Source of the DNA: Prevotellaceae bacterium
Lineage (GTDB): Bacteria; Bacteroidota; Bacteroidia; Bacteroidales; Bacteroidaceae
Direction: 5' to 3'
NCBI GenBank assembly: GCA_905371275.1
Contig: CAJPLH010000103.1
Location: forward strand, 1-6,917
Length of the DNA: 6,917 nt
Part shown: positions 1 through 6,501 of the stretch, one piece after another
How the letters are laid out: every line of letters begins with the position of its first letter
Numbering within the stretch: position 1 is the first letter of the stretch
Position numbers and translations under genes: made by a program
The notes under the pieces: model-generated
What the model was told of the DNA's origin: nothing
The model's database searches: none
The model's input: the letters and a program-made list of their open reading frames with translations, nothing else

Positions 1-733
1 CGTAAAGCAACGCCGCGTTGGCAAAGGGTTCAATGGGGAGCGGGATGAGCGCGTTGAAGTGGTGATTGGTCGCGAGTGCTTGAGAAGTGGCCGCATCTTT
101 GCTCCAGGGGATGGGGAAACGCTGCGGTTCGGTGCACCCTTGTGTGGAGGCGCGGAGCAAACTGTGTGGAGCGCCTTCAAGACGGAGATAGCCCGCGGGT
201 TGCAATTCGGGCGATGTGGGACGCTTGGCCAGAGTGAAGGCATTGTGTCCGGGAGCGTCCGGTTTGTGTTCGGCGCGTAAGGGAGTGGGGAGCATAATGG
301 AAGGGTGTCCCCCGATTTGGAACCACATGGTGGACGAAGCGGAAAGGTTTTTCACGTGAAAATCTACTTGCACCTTGCGTTGTTGGAGCGAGTAGGTCAC
401 TTCAAGACGGAACGGCCAAGGGAAGTTTTCGAGGTCTTCGGGCAAATTCTCGATGGCCAGTGTCACGCAATCGGGACGTTGCTCCACAATGTCCCATTGG
501 CGTTTGCGCACAAATCCGTGTTTAGGAAGTTTATATTCTTTACCTTCGTGACGGAGCGTGCCATTCCAAGCACCTCCCACGAGGGGGAAGAGGATGGGAG
601 AGTGTCCAGTCCAGAAGGTTTTGTCGCCGTGCCAAATGATTTCTTTTCCACTCTCGATGAGGGTGAGCGAGTGCATCTCAGCACCTAGTGTAGAGATGGT
701 GGCTTTGAGAAAAGGATTGTGAAGAGTGATCAT
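1..733 (-). CDS. Aldose 1-epimerase family protein (LacX-like), partial
   Basis: The minus strand is open from an ATG at 733 to the left edge, giving 244 codons without a stop; the C-terminus lies outside the window. The protein resembles the LacX-type branch of aldose 1-epimerases (galactose mutarotase fold), cytoplasmic enzymes that interconvert alpha and beta anomers of sugars. Visible family signatures are WHGDKTFW at residues 34-41, SPILFPLVGG at 45-54, KHGFVR at 71-76 and FQIGGHPS at 138-145. By family knowledge, the His of GGHP corresponds to a catalytic histidine. The catalytic Glu expected near the C-terminus would be beyond the edge. The family is usually a little under 300 residues, so roughly 40-50 residues are probably missing. 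There is no signal peptide. It follows the AraC-type gene on the same strand after a 98-base gap that shows neither a clear Bacteroidota promoter nor a strong terminator, so co-transcription is plausible. The exact sugar is unknown; LacX-like proteins often act on substrates other than galactose. Confidence 0.87.
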   Translation of the reverse strand, partial: MITLHNPFLKATISTLGAEMHSLTLIESGKEIIWHGDKTFWTGHSPILFPLVGGAWNGTLRHEGKEYKLPKHGFVRKRQWDIVEQRPDCVTLAIENLPEDLENFPWPFRLEVTYSLQQRKVQVDFHVKNLSASSTMWFQIGGHPSIMLPTPLRAEHKPDAPGHNAFTLAKRPTSPELQPAGYLRLEGAPHSLLRASTQGCTEPQRFPIPWSKDAATSQALATNHHFNALIPLPIEPFANAALLY

Positions 734-831
734 AGACAAAAGAAGTGAGAGGTTTTGGGAAAACAAAGGCTTCGCAGTGCGTCATTGGGTGATGGGCAAT
801 GCGGAGCAAATGAAGGAAGAGCACAGGGCAG

Positions 832-1728
832 CTAGTTGGAAAATCGTTTTCGATAGTCGAGTGGCGAGATGCCCGTGTTATTTTTGAAATATCGTCCGAG
901 AAAACTTTGTGTAGAAAAGTTGAGTCTCTGCGCAATTTGTTTGATACTCATGTCGGTGTTGCGCAAGAGCGATTTGATTTCCATCACCACCATGAGCGAA
1001 ATCCACTGTCCCACGGTGCGCCCTGTGACGTTTTTCACCACCTCCGACATGTATTTCGGAGTCAAGGACAGTTGACTAGCATACCACGCCACTTCTCGTT
1101 GTGTGGTGTAGTGGGCAGCAAGAATCTGCATGAAGTGATAGAAGAGATTATAGGTGCGAGCGTTGTATTGGTCTTCGCGAGGCACGCGGAGTTCGAGCAT
1201 CCGGCACACATCGAGATAAAACACTTGGAGGATGGCCTGAATGAGTTCTTGGCTCAGCACCTTTTGTGTTTGGTCGAGTCGCACACGGAGCATTTGGTAG
1301 TCGCCGCGCACAATGTTGCGTTCTTCTGGAGAGAGCGACATCACGGGGTGTCGCATCAGATAGACCAGATACGGCCAAAGATAGCGCATCGTCATAAGCG
1401 ATTCTTGCACAAACTCTTGACTTTGGAAAAGCGCAGAACCTTGAAAGTCTTCGCTTCGCTCAAAGTGGTCGATGGTTTGTCGGCCAAAAGTGATGAAGAG
1501 GTCGCCTGCCTGCACTTGGCACGGCACGCCGTTGAGCATAAATTGTGCCTTGCCGTCGGTGCAAACAGCGATGGTGAAAAAAGACGTTTGGATGGCCACT
1601 TGCGACAAGTCCACCTCACTGAGTTTTTCGACAATGAGGAGGTCTTCCCTCTGCGTCTTCGTGGTTTGTGCATAGGGACGAATATCATCTAATTGGATGT
1701 CTTGTAACGCATTTGCCATTTCTTTCAT
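832..1728 (-). CDS. AraC-family transcriptional regulator
   Basis: A 298-residue cytoplasmic DNA-binding regulator with the usual AraC-family size and order of domains. Residues about 25-105 form a probable cupin-like sensing domain (note FMLNGVPCQVQAGDLFIT at 63-80, a typical beta-barrel 'xV.aGdl' pattern). Residues about 130-185 look like a helical linker or dimerisation region. The C-terminus carries the two AraC helix-turn-helices: the first at about 211-232 (REVAWYASQLSLTPKYMSEV) and the second at about 261-282 (SIKQIAQRLNFSTQSFLGRY), followed by the family signature FKNNTGISPLDYRKRF. The ATG at 1728 was chosen; the ATG at 1719, three codons later, is an equally possible start, since neither has a Shine-Dalgarno motif. 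It is divergent from the TonB receptor/lipoprotein pair and upstream of the epimerase gene, so it may control either or both. A canonical promoter lies about 45 bases upstream, with repeats suggestive of autoregulation. The ligand is unknown. Confidence 0.93.
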   Translation of the reverse strand: MKEMANALQDIQLDDIRPYAQTTKTQREDLLIVEKLSEVDLSQVAIQTSFFTIAVCTDGKAQFMLNGVPCQVQAGDLFITFGRQTIDHFERSEDFQGSALFQSQEFVQESLMTMRYLWPYLVYLMRHPVMSLSPEERNIVRGDYQMLRVRLDQTQKVLSQELIQAILQVFYLDVCRMLELRVPREDQYNARTYNLFYHFMQILAAHYTTQREVAWYASQLSLTPKYMSEVVKNVTGRTVGQWISLMVVMEIKSLLRNTDMSIKQIAQRLNFSTQSFLGRYFKNNTGISPLDYRKRFSN

Positions 1729-1774
1729 AGTTACAATTCGTTTTGGTTTTGTAAAAAGTCAAGGCTTGTGAGGG

Positions 1775-1806
1775 CAAATATATGCGATTTGTTCGAATTT
1801 GCCAAA
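1775..1806 (-). promoter_or_regulatory. Promoter of the AraC-family gene
   Basis: Read on the minus strand, TTTG at 1806-1803 is a -33 element and TATATTTG at 1782-1775 matches the Bacteroidota -7 consensus TAnnTTTG. They are separated by 20 bases, the spacing known for the primary sigma factor of this phylum. Transcription would start near 1770, giving a leader of about 40 bases. The match is seen directly; promoter activity is inferred. Confidence 0.72.
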
Positions 1807-1820
1807 TTTTTCGGCAAATT
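1796..1820. repeat. Perfect inverted repeat, candidate operator
   Basis: AATTTGCC (1796-1803) and GGCAAATT (1813-1820) are exact reverse complements separated by nine AT-rich bases. The left arm includes one base of the -33 TTTG of the araC promoter and the remaining three bases lie in the spacer. Flanking TTCG (1792-1795) and CGAA (1825-1828) extend the symmetry imperfectly. The position suggests a binding site that could control the AraC-type gene; the protein that binds is not known. Confidence 0.5.
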
Positions 1821-2112
1821 TCCACGAAAAAGGGAGAAAATGCTGCGATTTTCACTTGAATTTATTTGCTTATCAACATATATCCTCAATCACAGGTAAT
1901 TCGTCCTTAAGCCAAAAATGTTGTTTTTTAGCAAATTGAGTCCTCGTCAGTGTGCAAAAAGCAAATCCAAGAAGAGAAGAAAAACAAAAGTGTGCGCAAG
2001 AAAGAGAGTGAAATGTAAAATAGAGATAGCAGAGGTGTAATAAAGTTCTTAAAAAAACACGGATAATGCTCAGAAAGCGTGCATATCCTGCGCGCGAGTA
2101 AAGAGAACTTCG

Positions 2113-2120
2113 TAAATTTG
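2113..2120 (+). promoter_or_regulatory. Probable -7 box of the receptor/lipoprotein unit
   Basis: TAAATTTG matches the Bacteroidota -7 consensus TAnnTTTG exactly. It would place the transcription start near 2126 and give a leader of about 35 bases. At the expected -33 position (about 2088-2096) the sequence is GC-rich and contains no TTTG, so the promoter is half-canonical. This would fit a promoter that needs an activator, for which the divergent AraC-type protein is the obvious but unproven candidate. Confidence 0.5.
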
Positions 2121-2160
2121 CAGCTGTAAACAATACAAATCTCATTTACAACACCCTAAA

Positions 2161-4890
2161 ATGAACAAGCAATTCTTACTCGCCTCCATTGTAGCCGTAG
2201 CTACCCCCGTGAGTGCTATGGCACAATCGGCAGTGATCAAGGGCACAGTGGTCGACAGTCAGAACAACGAGCCTCTTGCAGGCGTGACCGTTGTGGTGCA
2301 AGGCACGAAAGTGGCAACCATTACCGATGCCGAAGGAAAATTCACCCTCAAAACCCACAAGGGCGCGAAGCAGAATCTCCAATTCTCCTGCGTAGGTTAT
2401 GAAACCCAATACCTCAACGGTAGTCAAATCACGGGCGATCGCGACCTCGGTTTTGTGCCAATGAACCAAGCCACTGTGAGCTTGAAGGACGCCGTGGTGA
2501 CCACTCGTGCCGTTGCGCGCAAAACGCCAGTAGCTTTGACTACACTCGGTGCAGTGGTGATTGAAGAAAAAGTGGGTACCGCCGATTTCCCCAAGGTGCT
2601 CGAGTCTACCCCTGGTGTCTATGTGACACGTGAAGGAGGTGGTTATGGTGACTCCAAAATCACGATGCGTGGTTTCAAGAGTGAGAATGTCGCTGTCCTC
2701 GTCAATGGCGTTTCTATGAACGACATGGAGTGGGGTGGTGTATATTGGTCAAACTGGGCTGGTCTTTCCGACGTGGCTTCTAACATTCAAACCCAACGCG
2801 GTTTGGGAGCTGCCAAGGTGTCTACCCCTTCTGTGGGTGGATCGGTGAACATCGTGACCAAATCTACCGATGCCAAGAAAGGTGGTTACTTCTCTTATGG
2901 CATGGGTAACGATGGTTACAACAAACTCACCTTCAATCTCTCCACGGGTCGCACCAAGAGTGGTTGGGCACTCAACATGTTGGGTGCGCGCGTTTGGGGC
3001 GATGGCTACATCCAAGGTTCAGACTTCCAAGGTTGGAACTATTTCCTCTCTCTTTCTAAAGATTTCGGTGAGCACCACCGTCTTTCTATCACCGCCTTTG
3101 GTGCACCTCAATGGCACAACCGCCGCACACAATATGATGGACTTACCATCGAAGGTTGGCAACAAGTGCAGCAATTTATGCCTTATGGCGATAAATATCG
3201 CTTCAATGCTACCTATGGTTATGACAACCAAGGCCGCATCCGCCATTCTTCACAGAATGTTTATCACAAGCCTCAAATCCAACTCCAACACCTTTGGCAG
3301 ATTTCTAACACGGCTTCGCTCAACACCGTGGCTTATCTCTCTCTCGGATATGGCGGTGGAGAATCAGGTGAAGGTGCAGGTGCTTATAAGGCAAACTGGT
3401 ATGGCACGACAGATGGTAAACTCAATATGAACTTCCGCCGTGCCGATGGTACGTTTGACTACGGCAAGGTGCAAGATCTCAACGAAAAGAGTGAAAGCGG
3501 TTCACAAATGGTGATGACCATGAGCAACAACCAACACCGTTGGTATGGCTTAGTGTCTACTTTCACCAAGGAATTGAACGACCGTCTTAATGTATATGCC
3601 GGTGTAGACCTCCGTTCTTATGTGGGTACGCACAACAACCGCATCACCGACCTCTTCAATGGTGCATACTACATTGACCCCTATCGTGCCAATGTGAAGG
3701 CAGCCAACAACAGCGCTGCTGCCGATCCTCTCTTCAAATATCAAAAACTCTCTGTGGGCGATATCGTGCGTCGCGACTATGATGGTCACGTGAACCAAGG
3801 TGGTGTGTTTGGTCAAGCAGAATATGACCACAACAACCTCACAGCCTTCGTTTCTAGTTCGCTCAGCTACACCAACCAATGGCGTTACGACCGTTTCTAC
3901 TACGAAAAGGCCAAGGCAGAAAGTGCAAGCCACGGTTCACTCGGATTCACCCTCAAGGGCGGTGTGAACTACAAGTTCCCACAAATTGACGATTGGGGTG
4001 GACAGCACAACGTGTTTGTCAATGGTGGTGTGATTTCTCGCTCACCTTATCTCTTGAGCAGCCTCTTCCTTTCGGGTGACGTTTCCAATGAACTCAACCC
4101 CGATGCAATGAACGAGAAGATTTATTCTGTGGAAGCCGGTTGGACATACCACACTGCATCGTTCAACTTCAATTTGAATGCCTACCACACCATCTGGAAG
4201 GACAAGACCTTGGCACGTTCACTCGACATCACCGACGCTGCTGGCAATCCCGACCGTGGTATCATCAATATGCAAGGTGTGAACTCACTCCACCAAGGTG
4301 TTGAAGCCGAACTCGACTACAAACCCGTGAAGTGGTTCTCCGTGCGCGGTATGCTTTCTTTGGGCAACTGGATTTGGACCAACAACGCTGTGGGTTATTT
4401 CTACAACTCACAAGGTCAACCTCTCGCCGATGCAAAGGGGAAAGTGGCTTCAGGACTCTATGCTGCCGACCACGCTAAGATGACCCTCAACCAAAAGGAT
4501 GTCAAAGAAGGTGGTTCTGCACAATTCACCGGTAGTCTTGGTTTCACCATCTATCCTATGGAGAATCTCCGTTTGGGACTCGATTGGAAGTATTTCTCCA
4601 ACTACTATGCTGACTACGCCCTCAACTCTCGCGACTTGAACCTCAACGGTGTGAAAAACTTTGAGACGCCTTGGAAGGTGCCTGCTTACAATTTGCTCGA
4701 CTTCTCTGCAGGCTACACCTTCAATATGGGTAGCTACAAGACGACCATCTCTGGTAATGTGGAAAATCTCCTCGACCAAGAGTACATCAGCCAAGCCTAC
4801 GACGGCGCAGGACACGATTGGCAAACTGCTTATCGCGTGTTCTACGGCTTCGGTCGCCAAATGTCGCTCAAACTCAAGGTGAACTTCTAA
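2161..4890 (+). CDS. TonB-dependent outer-membrane receptor
   Basis: A 909-residue outer-membrane beta-barrel transporter powered by TonB/ExbBD. Residues 1-21 are a signal peptide ending in AMA before Gln22. Residues about 26-105 are a carboxypeptidase-regulatory-like domain (GTVVDSQNNEPLAGVTVVVQ, then ITDAEGKF). A TonB-box-like stretch, LKDAVVTT, is at 108-115. The plug spans about 120-235 and includes FPKVLESTPGVYV (143-155), ITMRGF (167-172), VLVNGVSMNDMEWGG (179-193), QRGLGAAKVSTPSVGGSVNI (212-231). The rest is the barrel, rich in Tyr/Trp/Asn and ending in Phe, as outer-membrane proteins do. There is no STN signalling domain, so it should not signal through an anti-sigma factor. From recalled family patterns it belongs to a widespread Bacteroidales receptor group with the plug motif 'NDME..VYWSNWAGLSDV', distinct from SusC. 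The ATG at 2161 is supported by the signal peptide. It is 48 bases upstream of a lipoprotein gene, probably its partner. The cargo is unknown. Confidence 0.93.
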   Translation: MNKQFLLASIVAVATPVSAMAQSAVIKGTVVDSQNNEPLAGVTVVVQGTKVATITDAEGKFTLKTHKGAKQNLQFSCVGYETQYLNGSQITGDRDLGFVPMNQATVSLKDAVVTTRAVARKTPVALTTLGAVVIEEKVGTADFPKVLESTPGVYVTREGGGYGDSKITMRGFKSENVAVLVNGVSMNDMEWGGVYWSNWAGLSDVASNIQTQRGLGAAKVSTPSVGGSVNIVTKSTDAKKGGYFSYGMGNDGYNKLTFNLSTGRTKSGWALNMLGARVWGDGYIQGSDFQGWNYFLSLSKDFGEHHRLSITAFGAPQWHNRRTQYDGLTIEGWQQVQQFMPYGDKYRFNATYGYDNQGRIRHSSQNVYHKPQIQLQHLWQISNTASLNTVAYLSLGYGGGESGEGAGAYKANWYGTTDGKLNMNFRRADGTFDYGKVQDLNEKSESGSQMVMTMSNNQHRWYGLVSTFTKELNDRLNVYAGVDLRSYVGTHNNRITDLFNGAYYIDPYRANVKAANNSAAADPLFKYQKLSVGDIVRRDYDGHVNQGGVFGQAEYDHNNLTAFVSSSLSYTNQWRYDRFYYEKAKAESASHGSLGFTLKGGVNYKFPQIDDWGGQHNVFVNGGVISRSPYLLSSLFLSGDVSNELNPDAMNEKIYSVEAGWTYHTASFNFNLNAYHTIWKDKTLARSLDITDAAGNPDRGIINMQGVNSLHQGVEAELDYKPVKWFSVRGMLSLGNWIWTNNAVGYFYNSQGQPLADAKGKVASGLYAADHAKMTLNQKDVKEGGSAQFTGSLGFTIYPMENLRLGLDWKYFSNYYADYALNSRDLNLNGVKNFETPWKVPAYNLLDFSAGYTFNMGSYKTTISGNVENLLDQEYISQAYDGAGHDWQTAYRVFYGFGRQMSLKLKVNF

Positions 4891-4938
4891 TCCCTGAGCC
4901 AAAGCGTCTTATTTCACAACATTATTTCATCGACAACA

Positions 4939-6333
4939 ATGAAACATATTTATATTGCCCTCCTCGCTTCGGCCGCACTCACCACGGCTTGCAGCGACTA
5001 CAACGACCAATTTGAAGGCCTCAAAGAGGGACACCACGCCGTAGACATCAAGAAAAAGGACTACACCCTCACTGCTGATGACTACAAGGCCATCGCTGAA
5101 GATGCTGCCAACAAGGCTCTCGCCAAGCAAAATGGCGAAGCGGATGAATTGGCTGCTCTTGCGAAGACCCAGCAATTCACTGAAAAAATCACGTCTAAGG
5201 AATATCTCCCTGCATTCCTCGCCAAGAAATGGTTCACTGCCGACAACGGTAGTGCCATCAAGGTGACATTCAATTCCCACGAAACTTATGGTCTCGATTT
5301 GGGACAAGATTTTGAAGGTGCAGAGAATAAGGCTGTGCAACCCGCTGCGCTGAAAAAATGGCAAACTCTCACCACACTCGGGGATGAAAAGGCTGCGTGG
5401 TCTACTCAGTTCCGTAACGAAGCACACTATCTCCAGGCTTCAGCCTTTAACCAAAAGGATTCTGTGCAAACTTATCTCGTATCTCCCGTCTTTACCATCT
5501 CCAAGGGCTCTAAACTCACTTTCGATGCCCTCTATGGTCACTATGTGGAAAAGGGGGGACGTCTCAGTGTGTTCCTCTATGATGGGGACAAACTTACGCA
5601 AGAAACTGTGGCTTCTCGCCAACCTCTTGCCGACCTCACCAACCAAGTGAACATTGAAATCCCAGCAGCGGGTCAGAAATTTGGCACTTTCAAACAAGCC
5701 ATCAATGCCGATCTTTCTCAATATGCTGGAAAACAAGTGCAACTTGCGCTTCGCTACGACGGCAATGGAAAAACCAAAGCCACGACTACTGTGCAAGTGG
5801 ACAACCTTGTGGTGGGGGCTAACGTTACAGTGAAAGACGGTGCAGCCACTGAACAATATGTGCTCAGCAAGAACAAGTGGGTGTTTGACCCCTCCACAGT
5901 TGTGACACTCGGTGCGCGTGGCGACAAGCCCACTCAGGCTTTCTATCAAAGCATCGTCAACTGGGTAAAGGAGAAGAAGGGAGCTGAATACGTCGAAGCT
6001 CGTGGCAACGCTGAAAGCTATTCTGGTATTTCTGCATATTACAACAACATTGACTTTAGTGCTACTACCGTTCGTAAGAACACTCCTGCAGCATTTAAGG
6101 ATGTGAAAGACGCAGATATTCCTGCTTTGCTTCAAAAGAATCTCTACGAAACTCTCGCCGCTGGTTTGTCTTTGAACTATGCTGATGCAGTGCCTGTGCA
6201 AGGAGTTGAGGTCATCTATACCGTTAAGTTCATGGTTTACGATGGTGCTACCAAGAACTACGAAGTGAAGTTCAAAGTAATTGGCAAAGGCAAGTTTGAA
6301 CCCATCGCTAAGAGTTTGAAAGAAGTGAAATAA
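4939..6333 (+). CDS. Surface-type lipoprotein with choice-of-anchor-J-like domain
   Basis: A 464-residue predicted lipoprotein. Residues 1-17 are a signal peptide and LTTAC gives a lipidated Cys18. The following SDYND is acidic, resembling the lipoprotein export signal that sends Bacteroidota lipoproteins to the cell surface. Residues about 40-110 (YTLTADDYKAIAED, later KEYLPAFLAKKWF) are an N-terminal segment I associate with lipoproteins encoded beside TonB receptors, but I cannot name the domain. Residues about 150-295 resemble a choice-of-anchor-J / cleaved-adhesin beta-sandwich: VSPVFTISKGSKLTFDAL (181-198), DLSQYAGKQVQLALRY (258-273) and VQVDNLVV (285-292). The C-terminal 165 residues include SYSGISAYYNNIDF (360-373) and are not assigned. 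It is not SusD-like: no TPR-type helical repeats are apparent. The short spacing and absence of an intervening terminator argue for an operon with the receptor, where it may capture ligand or cap the barrel. No catalytic motif is visible. Function is inferred from context. Confidence 0.85.
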   Translation: MKHIYIALLASAALTTACSDYNDQFEGLKEGHHAVDIKKKDYTLTADDYKAIAEDAANKALAKQNGEADELAALAKTQQFTEKITSKEYLPAFLAKKWFTADNGSAIKVTFNSHETYGLDLGQDFEGAENKAVQPAALKKWQTLTTLGDEKAAWSTQFRNEAHYLQASAFNQKDSVQTYLVSPVFTISKGSKLTFDALYGHYVEKGGRLSVFLYDGDKLTQETVASRQPLADLTNQVNIEIPAAGQKFGTFKQAINADLSQYAGKQVQLALRYDGNGKTKATTTVQVDNLVVGANVTVKDGAATEQYVLSKNKWVFDPSTVVTLGARGDKPTQAFYQSIVNWVKEKKGAEYVEARGNAESYSGISAYYNNIDFSATTVRKNTPAAFKDVKDADIPALLQKNLYETLAAGLSLNYADAVPVQGVEVIYTVKFMVYDGATKNYEVKFKVIGKGKFEPIAKSLKEVK

Positions 6334-6384
6334 CTCCTTGTATACCGCCTATTGGACGCACCAATTGCTTCAATAGTATCCATA

Positions 6385-6422
6385 AAAACTCCCCACCAGT
6401 CCTCGTGTCGGTGGGGAGTTTT
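6385..6422 (+). terminator. Intrinsic terminator after the lipoprotein gene
   Basis: A perfect 13-bp stem pairs AAAACTCCCCACC (6385-6397) with GGTGGGGAGTTTT (6410-6422) around a 12-base loop. The GC-rich core followed by a T run, 52 bases after the lipoprotein stop codon, fits a rho-independent terminator. The A run on the opposite arm means it could also work on the minus strand. It separates the receptor/lipoprotein unit from the glycoside hydrolase gene. Confidence 0.85.
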
Positions 6423-6501
6423 CGTCAACAATCCAATAAAATCTGTTCAGAATCTAAGGATTAATCTGGGATTGTATCATTCACCAACCTAGTAAAATGC
6501 A

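Larger units (their letters stand above)
1711..2121. repeat. Dispersed GCAAAT/ATTTGC hexamers
   Basis: The hexamer ATTTGC or its complement GCAAAT occurs eight times: 1711-1716, 1774-1779, 1797-1802, 1814-1819, 1864-1869, 1931-1936, 1961-1966 and 2116-2121. Four of these (1711-1717, 1773-1779, 1797-1803, 1813-1819) extend to the heptamer ATTTGCC/GGCAAAT. In AT-rich sequence fewer than one copy would be expected in this length. Three copies overlap core promoter elements of either gene, so part of the enrichment is explained by promoter consensus. The others may be half-sites for a regulator. Confidence 0.45.
1729..2160. other. Divergent intergenic control region
   Basis: This 432-base AT-rich stretch between the two divergent start codons contains no convincing gene. 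An open frame of 90 codons on the minus strand (1873-2145) has no recognisable protein features and crosses the receptor promoter. The left part holds the araC promoter and an inverted repeat. The right part holds the receptor -7 box. The middle (about 1966-2036) is purine-rich on the plus strand, with GTGTGC repeated at 1950-1955 and 1990-1995, 40 bases apart. AAGTTCT (2043-2049) and AGAACTT (2104-2110) form a distant inverted pair, the right arm sitting just upstream of the -7 box; this may be chance. I see no riboswitch-like fold by eye. Confidence 0.6.

Noticed and set aside
305..688. Plus-strand open frame of 127 codons at the left end
   Set aside because: It is antisense to the epimerase reading frame, which shows several conserved family motifs; the plus frame shows none.
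784..802. Possible hairpin CATTG/CAATG between the AraC-type and epimerase genes
   Set aside because: A five-base stem with a nine-base loop and no T run on the minus strand is too weak to call a terminator.
907..1692. Long plus-strand open frame of 261 codons antisense to the AraC-family gene
   Set aside because: Its His-rich, motif-free translation is typical of the complement of a real gene, and the opposite strand encodes a clear AraC-family protein over the full length.
1870..1878. TTATCAACA, one mismatch from a DnaA box
   Set aside because: A single imperfect copy without neighbouring boxes or replication genes is not evidence of an origin.
1873..2145. Minus-strand open frame of 90 codons in the intergenic region, with a hydrophobic Phe/Leu-rich product
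   Set aside because: The hydrophobic look comes from the purine-rich opposite strand; it overlaps the receptor -7 box and has no promoter or family resemblance.
5440..6201. Minus-strand open frame of 253 codons inside the lipoprotein gene
   Set aside because: No recognisable domain or start context; the plus strand carries a coherent lipoprotein with signal peptide and domain patterns.
6351..6365. Small inverted repeat ATTGG-N5-CCAAT before the terminator
   Set aside because: Only five base pairs and no T run; the 13-bp hairpin at 6385-6422 is a far better terminator.
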